Notes: a model not told the origin generated them from the sequence alone. Counted from the stretch's first letter, positions 37,958-47,581 are shown. The stretch: DNA of 64,000 nt from Siansivirga zeaxanthinifaciens CC-SAMT-1 (GCF_000941055.1 NZ_CP007202.1:1236001-1300000); one strand, 5' to 3'. Program-made: numbers and translations.

Positions 37958-39283
37958 ATGGCATTAATAGGAAACAAAGAATACTATAAAGGTATTGGAG
38001 AAATTAAGTACGAAGGAAAAGAATCAGACAATCCTTTAGCGTTTAAATACTACAACCCAAATCAAGTGGTTGCCGGAAAAACCATGAGCGAATGGTTTAA
38101 ATTTTCGATAGCGTACTGGCATACGTTTTGCGGACAAGGTAGCGACCCATTCGGTCCAGGAACACAAAGTTTCGAATGGGATAAATCATCAGATGCTGTT
38201 CAAGCAGCAAAAGATAAAGCAGATGCCGCTTTCGAATTTATTACAAAAATGGGATTTGGCTATTACTGTTTTCACGATTACGATTTAATACAAGAAGGAG
38301 CAACATTCGCAGAATCTGAATCTAGATTAGCTACCATAACAGATTACTTAAAAGAAAAACAAGCGGCTTCAGGTGTTAAATTACTTTGGGGTACAGCTAA
38401 TTGCTTTTCAAACCCTCGTTACATGAATGGTGCTGCTACAAACCCAGATTTTAATGTGGTTGCCAGAGCAGGCGGACAAATAAAATTAGCTCTAGATGCT
38501 ACCATGGCTCTAAATGGAGAAAACTATGTATTCTGGGGAGGTCGCGAAGGTTATATGACCTTATTAAATACCGATATGGGGCGTGAGCTAGATCACATGG
38601 GGCAATTTTTAACCATGTGTAGAGATTATGCGCGTGCTAATGGTTTTAAAGGTAATTTCTTTATAGAACCAAAACCTATGGAGCCATCTAAACACCAATA
38701 CGATTTCGATACAGCAACCGCTATTGGTTTCTTAAAAGAGTACGGTTTAGATAAAGATTTCAAAATAAACATTGAAGTAAATCACGCGACTTTAGCACAA
38801 CACACCTTCCAACACGAAATTGAAACAGCAGCAAAAGCTGGTATGTTAGGCAGTTTAGATGCTAACCGTGGCGATTACCAAAATGGGTGGGATACAGATC
38901 AATTTCCAAATAACATACAAGAAACAACAGAGGCGATGCTTGTGTTCTTAAAAGCTGGCGGTTTACAAGGTGGTGGTGTTAATTTTGATGCTAAAATTAG
39001 AAGAAACTCAACCGATTTAGAAGATGTATTCTTAGCGCACATTGGCGGTGCCGATACGTTTGCTAGAGCATTACTAATTGCCGATAAAATTATTACATCG
39101 TCTCCTTACGAGAAATTAAGAAAAGAGCGTTATGCTTCTTTCGACTCTGGAAAAGGAAAAGATTTCGAAGCTGGTAAATTAAGTCTTCAAGATTTATATA
39201 AAATAGCTCAAGAAAATGGTGAGCTTAAATTACAAAGCGGTAAACAAGAGTTATTCGAAAATATAATCAATCAATATATTTAA
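37958..39283 (+). CDS. xylA: Xylose isomerase
   Basis: A 441-residue class II xylose isomerase. Active-site and metal motifs are visible: [10 protein letters not shown] with the catalytic His, the VFWGGREGY block, [16 protein letters not shown] with metal-binding Glu, [12 protein letters not shown], and GSLDANRGD. It interconverts D-xylose and D-xylulose and supplies XylB. It follows xylB by 167 bp, with the repeat element between them, and is followed by a symmetric terminator. Confidence 0.96.
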   Translation: MALIGNKEYYKGIGEIKYEGKESDNPLAFKYYNPNQVVAGKTMSEWFKFSIAYWHTFCGQGSDPFGPGTQSFEWDKSSDAVQAAKDKADAAFEFITKMGFGYYCFHDYDLIQEGATFAESESRLATITDYLKEKQAASGVKLLWGTANCFSNPRYMNGAATNPDFNVVARAGGQIKLALDATMALNGENYVFWGGREGYMTLLNTDMGRELDHMGQFLTMCRDYARANGFKGNFFIEPKPMEPSKHQYDFDTATAIGFLKEYGLDKDFKINIEVNHATLAQHTFQHEIETAAKAGMLGSLDANRGDYQNGWDTDQFPNNIQETTEAMLVFLKAGGLQGGGVNFDAKIRRNSTDLEDVFLAHIGGADTFARALLIADKIITSSPYEKLRKERYASFDSGKGKDFEAGKLSLQDLYKIAQENGELKLQSGKQELFENIINQYI

Positions 39284-39307
39284 TAATAACAAGACATTAA
39301 AACAAAT

Positions 39308-39334
39308 AAAGGCTGCCATATGGCAGCCTTTTTT
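39308..39334. terminator. Bidirectional terminator after xylA
   Basis: GGCTGCCAT/ATGGCAGCC stem flanked by AAA and TTTTTT. It lies between convergent xylA and the lipoprotein gene and can serve both. Confidence 0.88.
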
Positions 39335-39352
39335 ATTTATGATTTTAAGTTG

Positions 39353-39772
39353 CTATTTAGCGACAATAATAACTTTTGGGTCTAATTTTTTAATAGAATC
39401 AGAAAATTTAGCAACTGCTTTTTCAACTGTATCTTGGTGCCCAGAAAAAACTTTAGAGCCTTTAATTTCTTTACCCATAACTTTATAAGAATAATTTACA
39501 GTTACAGATTCTTTGTCAACTAGTTCTTTAGCAGCTTCAACGGTATGGTCTACAGCTTTTTTAGTAGATTCTGCAGCATCATCCATGGCTTCTTCTGTAG
39601 CTTCTACTGCGTCGTCTACAGCTTCTTCAGTTGCTTCAACAGCATCTTCTGTAGCTTCAACTGCCGAATCTACAGCTTCTTCAATGGTTACAGTTTTATT
39701 CGAGTCTTTACAAGATGTAAAAGTTAAACTTAAAGCCGTTAATAAAACAGCGCTCAATAATAATTTTTTCAT
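39353..39772 (-). CDS. Ala/Glu/Asp-rich lipoprotein with 11-mer-type repeats
   Basis: A 139-residue lipoprotein. The signal peptide ends FTSCKDSN (Cys20). Residues about 30-75 are a run of repeats of the type EAVDDAVEATEEA, an 11-residue-like amphipathic helix as in LEA- or apolipoprotein-like proteins. A C-terminal domain (about 85-139, VNYSYKVMGKEIKG) is distinct. I chose ATG 39772 because the signal peptide starts there. It is paralogous to the gene at 40011-40247. The function is unknown; stress-related membrane or protein protection is one guess. Confidence 0.78.
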   Translation of the reverse strand: MKKLLLSAVLLTALSLTFTSCKDSNKTVTIEEAVDSAVEATEDAVEATEEAVDDAVEATEEAMDDAAESTKKAVDHTVEAAKELVDKESVTVNYSYKVMGKEIKGSKVFSGHQDTVEKAVAKFSDSIKKLDPKVIIVAK

Positions 39773-39952
39773 TGGTTTCGATTTAGTGTTAATAATAAAA
39801 TTAACTCCCAATTTAATAATATTAATTGAGTTTTGTTCTATGTTTTGTTAAATTTTTGAAAAAAATGTAAGAAAAAACCTAACAATAAGAATTATTATAC
39901 CTCTTATTTTATAATAATTTGTATTGATTTTTAGTCTGTTAATATTTTGAAT

Positions 39953-39984
39953 AAAAAGGGCTACCTCATAGATAGCCCTTTTTT
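39953..39984 (-). terminator. Terminator downstream of the short paralogue
   Basis: GGGCTA/TAGCCC stem flanked by A-rich and T-rich tracts; on the minus strand it follows the gene at 40011-40247. Confidence 0.85.
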
Positions 39985-40010
39985 ACATTTTATTATTTTA
40001 TACTGTAAAT

Positions 40011-40247
40011 TTATTTTTCTACAGCATCTTCAGTTTTTTTAATAGCCTTTTCTGTAGCTTTTACAGCATCATCTGTTGCATCAACGGCACCGTCTATGGC
40101 TTTTCCAACTTCTTCTAAAGTACCTGCTTTAGTATCGGGTTTTTCAACAGTTTTTTCAATAACTACGGTTTTTTTAGTGTCTCTACAAGACGTAAAAGTT
40201 AAACTTAATACGGTTAAAAGAGCAACACTGTATACTAATTTTTTCAT
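40011..40247 (-). CDS. Short paralogous Ala/Lys-rich lipoprotein
   Basis: A 78-residue lipoprotein. The signal peptide ends FTSCRDTK, nearly identical to that of its neighbour, and the C-terminal half repeats AVDATDDAVKATEKA as an amphipathic helix. It lacks the C-terminal domain of the 139-residue paralogue. I chose ATG 40247, where the signal peptide begins. The pair probably arose by tandem duplication, and separate terminators indicate separate transcripts. Confidence 0.72.
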   Translation of the reverse strand: MKKLVYSVALLTVLSLTFTSCRDTKKTVVIEKTVEKPDTKAGTLEEVGKAIDGAVDATDDAVKATEKAIKKTEDAVEK

Positions 40248-40313
40248 TGGATTGTGTTTTTTAGTTTTCAATCTATAATTATATACGTGTAAAGTTGTTC
40301 TTTTAGATGTTTG

Positions 40314-41552
40314 TCAACTAAGGCCTAAATAATCTAAAATTTTGGTTACTGCACCTTTGTTACTCGAAATGTAATTCGAGTTGTTCGTGCCTGCTTGAAT
40401 TCTCTCGTGTGAATTTTTAATTAAATCATCTAAAATTGCATCGAATTCTTCTTGGTTAGAAATTGAAAACATGCCATTTAAAGCTATCATATCTTTAGCT
40501 TCAGGAAATTTATCGAATATATTTCCAATAATTATAGGTACACCAAAAACGGCAGGCTCAAGAGTATTGTGTAATCCCGAAGTTCCCAATCCGCCACCTA
40601 CATAAGCAATATCGGCATAGTTGTATATTTTAGTTAAAATACCAATAGTATTAACAATAAACACTTGAGCTGTTTCTAATGTGTGTGTATCTTTTTCAGA
40701 ATAAAGCACCGATGCAACTTTAAGGCGATCTTTAAGTTGATTTATCTGAGAATCTTTAATGTTATGTGGCGCTATTATAAATTTAATAGCACTCGAAGCT
40801 TTGGTATTTATATAATTTACCAATAAATTTTCACCTTCTGGCCAGGTGCTTCCTGCGACAACACAGAGTTTATTGTTTTTAAATGCTTCAATAAAATCTA
40901 AAGTATTATCAATATCTAATTGGCTAGAAACTCTATCGAATCTTGTATCGCCAGAAACTGTTACGGCATGATAATTTATAGTTTGCAGTAATTGTTTTGA
41001 AATCTCGTTTTGTGTAAAAATATGTTCAAAAGCAAAGAGAGCCTTCCGCAGTGGTTTGCCATAAAATTTAAAGTACGATTGGTCATTTCTAAAAGCTGCC
41101 GAAATGAGTATAGCTCTCAATCCTTGCGATTGTAATTCATTTAAAAAATTAGGCCAAATATCATATTTTATAAAAACAGTAAGTTCTGGTTTTAACAAGT
41201 TTATAAAAGCTTTTGCATTTTTTTTGGTATCTATAGGCAAGTACACAACTACATCTGCAATGGGTGTGTTTTTACGAATCTCGTAACCACTGGGTGAAAA
41301 AAAACTTAAAACTATTTTATGTGTTGTGTACGTGTTTCTAAGAATTTTAAAAACAGGTAAACCTTGCTCATATTCACCCAAAGAAGCGCAATGAAACCAA
41401 AGGGTTTTGTCTTGTGGTGTAACATTTTCTTGTAGAACAGAAAACGTTTCTTGCCTGCCTAAAACGCCTTTTTTTATTTTTTCGTTAAAAGTTGCCCCTA
41501 TTTTTAAGCCAAAATTAGCGATTGCAATACCTATGTTGTAAAATAAACTCAA
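40314..41552 (-). CDS. waaA: 3-deoxy-D-manno-octulosonic acid (Kdo) transferase
   Basis: A 412-residue GT30 glycosyltransferase. It has an N-terminal membrane anchor (LFYNIGIAIANFGLKIG), the WFHCASLGEYEQGLP block with the catalytic Glu, FIKYDIWPNFL, VVAGSTWPEGEN and a C-terminal YVGGGLGTSGLHNTLEP donor-binding motif. It attaches Kdo to lipid A precursor on the cytoplasmic face of the inner membrane. It is divergent from the aminotransferase gene. Confidence 0.93.
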   Translation of the reverse strand: MSLFYNIGIAIANFGLKIGATFNEKIKKGVLGRQETFSVLQENVTPQDKTLWFHCASLGEYEQGLPVFKILRNTYTTHKIVLSFFSPSGYEIRKNTPIADVVVYLPIDTKKNAKAFINLLKPELTVFIKYDIWPNFLNELQSQGLRAILISAAFRNDQSYFKFYGKPLRKALFAFEHIFTQNEISKQLLQTINYHAVTVSGDTRFDRVSSQLDIDNTLDFIEAFKNNKLCVVAGSTWPEGENLLVNYINTKASSAIKFIIAPHNIKDSQINQLKDRLKVASVLYSEKDTHTLETAQVFIVNTIGILTKIYNYADIAYVGGGLGTSGLHNTLEPAVFGVPIIIGNIFDKFPEAKDMIALNGMFSISNQEEFDAILDDLIKNSHERIQAGTNNSNYISSNKGAVTKILDYLGLS

Positions 41553-41703
41553 GTCCTAAAATATTTCATGCTAAAATACATTTCTTTAAAATAAATTCAT
41601 TGGTTACCGTGATCTAATTTTGTAATTTCGTAATCGAATAAACTCTTATAATGAGATTTCCTTTTTTTTGAAGGACTTTTTATAGAAAGTTACAATTTTT
41701 TAG

Positions 41704-42858
41704 ATGAAAAAAATTCAAATGGTTGACCTAAAAGGTCAATACGAAGACATTAAAAGCGAGGTTAATAACTCGATTCAAGAAGTTTTAGAAACGACTGCAT
41801 TTATAAACGGACCCAAAGTTCATCAATTTCAAAAGAATTTAGAAACGTATTTAGGCGTAAAACATGTAATTCCATGTGCCAACGGAACCGATGCGTTGCA
41901 AATTGCCATGATGGGATTGGGATTAAAACCCGGTGATGAGGTTATTACTGCCGATTTTACTTTCGCTGCAACCGTTGAAGTTATTGCACTTTTGCAATTA
42001 ACACCTGTATTGGTTGATGTTAATGAAGATGATTTCAATATTAACATCGAGGCTATAAAAAAGGCCATTACACCAAAAACAAAAGCCATTGTTCCAGTAC
42101 ATTTATTTGGCCAATGTGCCAATATGGAAGCCATTATGGATATAGCCAAGGCGCATAATTTATTTGTAATTGAAGATAACGCGCAAGCCATAGGAGCGAA
42201 TTACACTTATAAAAATGGAACTAAAGTTAAGGCCGGAACCATTGGTAATGTAGGTGCAACTTCTTTTTTTCCATCTAAAAACTTAGGTTGTTATGGCGAT
42301 GGCGGTGCTATCTTTACTAATGATGATGATTTGGCTCACACGTTAAGAGGTATTGTAAATCACGGTATGTACGAGCGTTACCACCACGATGTTGTTGGAG
42401 TTAATTCGAGGTTAGACAGTATTCAAGCGGCTGTGCTAGATGCTAAATTACCAAATTTAGACGCTTACAATAAAGCTAGACGCCATGCTGCTCGAAAATA
42501 CAATGCGGCTTTTAAAAATATAAGTCAGATTACAACACCAAAAACTGTAAATGGTTGCGAAGGGATATGCGATACTTGCGATTGCCACGTGTTTCATCAA
42601 TATACGCTTAGAGTAAAAAATATTGACAGAGATGCTTTGGTGAAGCATTTAAACGATAACCAAATTCCTTGCGGTGTTTATTATCCAATACCATTACACA
42701 AGCAAAAAGCTTATTTAGATGCGCGATATAACGAGGAAGATTTTACTGTAACAAATCAATTAGTTAAGGAAGTTATTTCTTTGCCAATGCATACAGAATT
42801 GGATGATGAACAAATAGATTTCATCACATCAACAATTATAAATTATTTAAATGAATAA
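41704..42858 (+). CDS. DegT/DnrJ/EryC1/StrS-family sugar aminotransferase
   Basis: A 384-residue PLP-dependent aminotransferase. The PLP lysine lies in FFPSKNLGCYGDGG and the cofactor-binding AQAIGA block precedes it. These enzymes transfer an amino group to keto-sugar nucleotides for surface polysaccharide synthesis. A Cys-rich insertion, CEGICDTCDCHVFHQY (near residue 280), is noteworthy and could bind a metal; I recall it in related flavobacterial proteins. The gene overlaps galE by 8 bp, so the two are coupled. Confidence 0.9.
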   Translation: MKKIQMVDLKGQYEDIKSEVNNSIQEVLETTAFINGPKVHQFQKNLETYLGVKHVIPCANGTDALQIAMMGLGLKPGDEVITADFTFAATVEVIALLQLTPVLVDVNEDDFNINIEAIKKAITPKTKAIVPVHLFGQCANMEAIMDIAKAHNLFVIEDNAQAIGANYTYKNGTKVKAGTIGNVGATSFFPSKNLGCYGDGGAIFTNDDDLAHTLRGIVNHGMYERYHHDVVGVNSRLDSIQAAVLDAKLPNLDAYNKARRHAARKYNAAFKNISQITTPKTVNGCEGICDTCDCHVFHQYTLRVKNIDRDALVKHLNDNQIPCGVYYPIPLHKQKAYLDARYNEEDFTVTNQLVKEVISLPMHTELDDEQIDFITSTIINYLNE

Positions 42859-43873
42859 AATTTTAGTTACAGGCGGTTTAGGTTTTATTGGCTCTCATAC
42901 CGTAGTAGAATTACAAACAAAGGGTTATGAAGTTGTTATTATTGATGATTTATCAAATTCGTCAATTGAAGTTTTAGATGGTATTACAGCCATTACAGGA
43001 AAAACCCCTGTTTTTGAAAAGTTAGACTTAAAAGATAAAAGTGGTGTTGAAGCTTTTTTTGCAAAACATAACGATATAAAAGGGGTTATTCATTTTGCAG
43101 CAAGTAAAGCCGTTGGAGAAAGTGTTAAAGAACCTTTATTATATTATGAAAATAATATTTCAACCTTAGTCTATATTCTTAAAGAACTTAAAAAATTACC
43201 CGAAGCTAGTTTTATATTTAGTTCATCTTGTACCGTTTATGGGCAAGCCGATGAATTACCTATTACCGAGAACGCTCCTGTTAAGCAAGCCGAGTCACCC
43301 TATGGTAACACGAAGCAAATAGGTGAAGAGATAATAAAAGATACATGTAAAATATCACCAAATCTAAAAGCGATAGCTTTGCGATATTTTAATCCTATTG
43401 GAGCGCATGACTCAGCTAAAATAGGCGAGCTGCCTATTGGTGTTCCTCAAAACCTAGTGCCGTTTATTACGCAAACAGGTATAGGTATTAGAGAGGAATT
43501 ATCTGTTTTTGGCGACGATTATCCAACCTCGGATGGAACTTGTGTTCGCGATTATATTCATGTAGTCGATTTAGCTAAAGCCCATGTGGTAGCTTTAAAT
43601 CGATTGTTAACCAATAAAAACAAATCTAATTACGAGACCTTTAACTTAGGAACAGGTAAAGGAAGTACTGTTTTAGAAGTTATAAAAGCTTTTGAAAAAG
43701 TTTCTGGTGTTAAGTTGAATTATAAAATAGTAGGTAGAAGAGCAGGGGATATCATTTCTGCTTATGCCGATACAACTAAAGCCAATGAAGAGTTGGGTTG
43801 GAAAACCGAATTATCTCTTGAAGATGCGATGCGTTCTGCATGGAAATGGGAACAAGTTGTAAGAGGAAAATAA
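42851..43873 (+). CDS. galE: UDP-glucose 4-epimerase
   Basis: A 340-residue extended SDR. It starts with the NAD-binding VTGGLGFIGSHT, has the catalytic Ser in FIFSSSCTVYG and the YGNTK motif (Tyr-x-x-x-Lys), and the GalE-type RYFNPIGAH and DGTCVRDYIHVVDL blocks. It interconverts UDP-glucose and UDP-galactose. It starts inside the aminotransferase gene (8-bp overlap), suggesting a role in nucleotide-sugar supply for the cell surface. A terminator follows. Confidence 0.94.
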   Translation: MNKILVTGGLGFIGSHTVVELQTKGYEVVIIDDLSNSSIEVLDGITAITGKTPVFEKLDLKDKSGVEAFFAKHNDIKGVIHFAASKAVGESVKEPLLYYENNISTLVYILKELKKLPEASFIFSSSCTVYGQADELPITENAPVKQAESPYGNTKQIGEEIIKDTCKISPNLKAIALRYFNPIGAHDSAKIGELPIGVPQNLVPFITQTGIGIREELSVFGDDYPTSDGTCVRDYIHVVDLAKAHVVALNRLLTNKNKSNYETFNLGTGKGSTVLEVIKAFEKVSGVKLNYKIVGRRAGDIISAYADTTKANEELGWKTELSLEDAMRSAWKWEQVVRGK

Positions 43874-43887
43874 TACAGATGTAAACA

Positions 43888-43922
43888 TAAAAAAAGGAGC
43901 TAAATTTTTAGCTCCTTTTTTT
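43888..43922. terminator. Bidirectional terminator between galE and lspA
   Basis: GGAGCTAAA/TTTAGCTCC stem (43895-43914) flanked by A- and T-tracts. It serves the convergent galE and lspA transcripts. Confidence 0.88.
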
Positions 43923-44435
43923 TTATGCCTTAGTTTTATTCTTTTTAAAACTAGCAATTAATAGCATAATCATACCTGTGGTAACAGATACATCAGCCAT
44001 ATTAAAAATGCCTGTTTTAAATACACTTCCTAAATCTATAAACAAAAAATCGGTAACCGATCCATATACAATACGATCGTAAACATTAGCAATACCACCA
44101 CCTATGATGCTTGAAAAAGCAAAAAGAGACCAGTTGTCTATTGTTTTATCTTTTAGTATATAACGCAATACAAACCCTAAAACTACTATGGGTAGAATGA
44201 GTAAAACAATAAGTCTAAGTGTTGGATTTAAATCGCTACCCATACCTAAAAAAGCACCGGTATTCTCAACATTTAGCATAATAAATGCATCACCAATTAT
44301 TGAAATGCGCTCTCCGGGGTTAGTGTCTGTTCTTGGTATAATAGATTGCCTAACTAAAACCTTAGTAACTTGATCTAGAGCAATAGTTAAGATAATAACC
44401 AAAAAAATGTACGAAGTACGTTTTGTTAACTTCAT
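43923..44435 (-). CDS. lspA: Signal peptidase II (prolipoprotein signal peptidase)
   Basis: A 170-residue four-TM aspartic protease. Motifs visible: IALDQVTKVLV near residue 18, NVENTGAFLGM, the IIGGGIANVYDRI block and FNMADVSVTTG, holding the catalytic aspartates. It removes signal peptides of lipidated prolipoproteins in the inner membrane; several lipoproteins in this window would be its substrates. Its ATG overlaps the stop of fabD as TAATG, so the genes are coupled. Confidence 0.94.
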   Translation of the reverse strand: MKLTKRTSYIFLVIILTIALDQVTKVLVRQSIIPRTDTNPGERISIIGDAFIMLNVENTGAFLGMGSDLNPTLRLIVLLILPIVVLGFVLRYILKDKTIDNWSLFAFSSIIGGGIANVYDRIVYGSVTDFLFIDLGSVFKTGIFNMADVSVTTGMIMLLIASFKKNKTKA

Positions 44436-45319
44436 TAGGCGTTTGTAGCTGAAGCTGTTTGAGCTTCTCGATTAATTTTTTTAACTAAACCTTGCAATAC
44501 ATTTCCTGGTCCTACTTCGGTAAATAAAGTAGCCCCATCTGCAATCATTTGTTGCACAGATTGTGTCCAACGCACCGGTGCAGTTAATTGCGAAATTAAA
44601 TTCGCTTTTATAGCAGTTTCATCAATAACAGCATTAGCTGTAACATTTTGGTAAATAGGACAAGATGGTTTACTAAAATGGGTGTTTTCTATAGCAGCTG
44701 CTAGTTCTTCACGTGCAGGTTCCATTAATGGCGAGTGGAAAGCACCGCCAACAGGCAATACTAAAGCACGTTTTGCGCCAGCTTCTTTCATAGCATCACA
44801 AGCTTTATTAATAGCGTCTATTTCACCTGAAATAACTAACTGGCCTGGGCAGTTATAGTTTGCAGCTACAACAACACCATCTATATTTGAACATACATTT
44901 TCAACAATGGCATCTTCTAAACCTAATACAGCAGCCATGGTGCTTGGTTGTATTTCACAGGCTTTTTGCATGGCTAAGGCACGCTGCGATACTAAACGTA
45001 AACCATCTTCAAAATTTAAAGCGCCATTAGCTACTAAAGCAGAGAATTCACCTAAAGAGTGCCCAGCAACCATGTCTGGTTTAAAGGTGTCGCCTAAGGT
45101 TTTGGCTAAAATAACCGAATGTAAAAAAATAGCAGGTTGTGTAACTTTAGTTTCTTTTAAATCTTCTGCAGAACCTTCAAACATAATATCTGTGATTTTA
45201 AAACCTAGAATTTGGTTTGCTTGTTCGAATAATTCTTGTGCTAAAGGCGATTTTTCATAAAGATCTAAACCCATTCCTGAGAATTGAGCGCCTTGACCTG
45301 GAAATATATATGCTTTCAT
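44435..45319 (-). CDS. fabD: Malonyl-CoA:ACP transacylase
   Basis: A 294-residue FabD. The start is FPGQGAQFSGMG, the nucleophilic Ser lies in GHSLGEFSALVA near residue 90, and GAFHSPLM holds the catalytic His. It loads malonyl groups onto acyl carrier protein for fatty-acid synthesis. lspA is translationally coupled downstream; the upstream minus-strand promoter is at 45343-45350. Confidence 0.96.
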   Translation of the reverse strand: MKAYIFPGQGAQFSGMGLDLYEKSPLAQELFEQANQILGFKITDIMFEGSAEDLKETKVTQPAIFLHSVILAKTLGDTFKPDMVAGHSLGEFSALVANGALNFEDGLRLVSQRALAMQKACEIQPSTMAAVLGLEDAIVENVCSNIDGVVVAANYNCPGQLVISGEIDAINKACDAMKEAGAKRALVLPVGGAFHSPLMEPAREELAAAIENTHFSKPSCPIYQNVTANAVIDETAIKANLISQLTAPVRWTQSVQQMIADGATLFTEVGPGNVLQGLVKKINREAQTASATNA

Positions 45320-45342
45320 TTTTTAACTAGTTTTTAGTGGTG

Positions 45343-45350
45343 CAAAAGTA
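45343..45350 (-). promoter_or_regulatory. -7 box for fabD-lspA
   Basis: TACTTTTG on the minus strand, a perfect TAnnTTTG, 24 bp upstream of the fabD start codon. No clear -33 TTTG was seen. Confidence 0.5.
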
Positions 45351-45401
45351 GTAATATTTTTTAAGATGATTTTTTACAGTGCTTAATATGTGTTAATAGA
45401 A

Positions 45402-46958
45402 TTATAAACCAACAATCGCAGCTTCGGCGCAACGTTCACCATCCATAGCGGCCGATACAATACCTCCTGCGTAGCCGCCACCTTCACCACAAGGAAATAA
45501 TCCTTTTATTTGTGGGTGTTCTAATTGTTCGTTTCTAGGAATACAAACGGGTGATGAGGTTCTAGATTCGACGCCAACAATATTGGCTTCAGAGGTATAA
45601 TACCCTTTCATTTTTTGTCCGAAAGCTTCAAAACCTTTTCGCAATCGGCTACCAATTAATTTGGGTAAAAGCGAATGTAAGGGAGCGGCATGTAATCCGG
45701 GTTGGTAGGAAGTTTCATTTAAAGTATTCGAAAGCTTACCCTCAACAAAATCTGTTAGGCGTTGGGCAGGAGCAACCTGTGTTCTTCCGCCGGCGGTAAA
45801 AGCCATACGTTCCAGGTTTTTTTGATATTCTAATCCTTTTAAAGCTCCAAAATGTTCGTATTTAGGTAAATCTCTGTGAACATCAATTTCTACAACAATA
45901 CCCGAATTTGCGTATAGATTATTTCGTTTTGAAGGCGACATACCATTAACAACAACCTCGCCATTTGCAGTGGCAGCAGGTACTATAAATCCGCCAGGAC
46001 ACATACAAAAAGAATACACACCGCGTTCGTTAACCTGTTGAACCAAGCTGTAAGATGCTGCAGGAAGCAGCTCGCTGCGTTCCCCGCTGCAATGGTATTG
46101 TATGCTATCTATTATATGTTGCGGATGCTCGACACGAACACCCATAGCAAAGGACTTGGCTCCTAAGGCAATCTCTTTGTTGTGTAGTAAATAAAAGATA
46201 TCGCGAGCAGAGTGACCAGTTGCTAGAATAACTCTATTAACAGCTATTTCCTCACCATTATGCAGTTGAATGGCTTGTATTTTGTTATTTTTTATCGTGA
46301 AATCGGTTACTCGTGTTTCAAAATGAATTTCACCACCGTAGTTCAAAATAGTTTCTCGAATATTTTGAACCACTTTTGGTAGTTTGTTAGTGCCTATATG
46401 CGGATGGGCATCAACTAGAATTTGGTCTGTTGCCCCATGAAAAACTAAGTTTTCAAAAATTCTTCTAACATCGCCACGCTTTAAACTTCGGGTATATAAT
46501 TTACCATCGCTATATGTACCTGCACCTCCTTCACCAAAACAATAATTAGAATCTTCGTTAACAAAATGTTCTTGATTAATAGCTCGTAAATCTCTTCTGC
46601 GATCTTGTACATTTTTACCGCGTTCTAAAACAATGGGTTTAAAACCCAATTCAATGCATCGAAGGGCAGCATACATACCAGCAGGTCCAAAACCAATAAT
46701 ATGAATGGGCTTAGCCTTAGATACATCTTTGTATTCAAACTGGTATTCGGATGTTTTTGGTAAAACCTCACGAATATAAACCGCGACCTTGTAGTTAAAA
46801 ATAATTTTTGGCTTTCGAGCATCAATAGATTTGCGAAGCACCTTTACGCCGGTTATGTCCTCCTTGTCAATATCTAAGGCCATCGCCGATTTTATAACTA
46901 AAATATCGCTACGTTCTTCTTCTTTGAGTGTTACGCGAAGTTGAAGTTCTTTTATCAT
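45402..46958 (-). CDS. FAD-dependent oxidoreductase (COG2509-like)
   Basis: A 518-residue flavoprotein. After an N-terminal domain of about 80 residues comes the FAD-binding IIGFGPAGMYAALRCIELGFK, then GEGGAGTYSDGKLYTR, VILATGHSARDIF and a C-terminal GEGGGYAGGIVSAAMDG. This is the pattern of the YtfK/COG2509 family of predicted FAD dehydrogenases, whose substrate is unknown. It is a single gene in the minus strand, upstream of fabD by 83 bp. Confidence 0.85.
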   Translation of the reverse strand: MIKELQLRVTLKEEERSDILVIKSAMALDIDKEDITGVKVLRKSIDARKPKIIFNYKVAVYIREVLPKTSEYQFEYKDVSKAKPIHIIGFGPAGMYAALRCIELGFKPIVLERGKNVQDRRRDLRAINQEHFVNEDSNYCFGEGGAGTYSDGKLYTRSLKRGDVRRIFENLVFHGATDQILVDAHPHIGTNKLPKVVQNIRETILNYGGEIHFETRVTDFTIKNNKIQAIQLHNGEEIAVNRVILATGHSARDIFYLLHNKEIALGAKSFAMGVRVEHPQHIIDSIQYHCSGERSELLPAASYSLVQQVNERGVYSFCMCPGGFIVPAATANGEVVVNGMSPSKRNNLYANSGIVVEIDVHRDLPKYEHFGALKGLEYQKNLERMAFTAGGRTQVAPAQRLTDFVEGKLSNTLNETSYQPGLHAAPLHSLLPKLIGSRLRKGFEAFGQKMKGYYTSEANIVGVESRTSSPVCIPRNEQLEHPQIKGLFPCGEGGGYAGGIVSAAMDGERCAEAAIVGL

Positions 46959-47084
46959 GATGCAAAATTAATCATAATTATACGGTCTTAATGTTTAAGT
47001 ATAAAAATAAATTTATTACTAGCTATTAAGCAATGATTTTGAGGTTATTTCTATTTGCAAATAATCTGTATTTAAATTATTAAA

Positions 47085-47118
47085 CAAAAAAAGAGATTGT
47101 CTTTTTAGACAATCTCTT
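47085..47118 (-). terminator. Terminator after the T9SS fragment
   Basis: AAGAGATTGTC/GACAATCTCTT, an 11-bp perfect stem; the A-run on the plus strand becomes the minus-strand T-tract. Confidence 0.85.
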
Positions 47119-47143
47119 AAAATTTCATTTAAAATAAATTTAA

Positions 47144-47581
47144 TTATTTAACGCTAATTTTTTTAGTGATTCTTCCTTTTTCATTTGAAAGTTCTAAGAT
47201 ATAAACTCCATTTACTAATTGAGATACATTAATGGTGCTATTTACATTTGATAGTATTTTATTAAGGATCACTCGACCTGATATGTCGTATAACAATGTC
47301 TTAGTTTCTAAAAAGTCTTTGAAATTTATATGTAATATGTTTTCTGTTGGATTTGGATAGATGTTAATATCAGTTAATTCAAATTTATCAACACTTAAAG
47401 AACTTGTTGTAGGTAATTCTACTAACGCGCCCCCTGCAGGTAATGCTACCCAAAGTCCAAAAGCAGGACCATTTGAATTTTGAGTTGGATCTAAAAATCC
47501 TGAAGCGACTACCACTAATGGTTGATCATCCAGATTTAATGTTGAAAGTGGGGCGCTGTATGAAGCTAAGGTTGTTGTTAC
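47144..47581 (-). pseudogene. Remnant of a T9SS-secreted DUF4397-like protein
   Basis: Only the C-terminal end survives. From a stop at 47584-47582 the frame runs VTTTLASYSAPLSTLNLDD, then PLVVVASGFLDPTQNSNGP and LWVALPAGG, a pattern resembling the end of DUF4397 domains. A T9SS sorting domain follows (IYPNPTENILHI to KKISVK). There is no signal peptide or usable start: GTG 47515 lies inside the domain. A T9SS tail without a signal peptide cannot be secreted, so this is a truncated gene. Its terminator is intact. Its 5' part was probably lost by deletion next to folA. Confidence 0.75.

Noticed and set aside
39513..39851. Ser/Ala-rich plus-strand ORF opposite the 139-residue lipoprotein
   Set aside because: It is the antisense translation of the helical repeats, with no separate start signal or upstream region.
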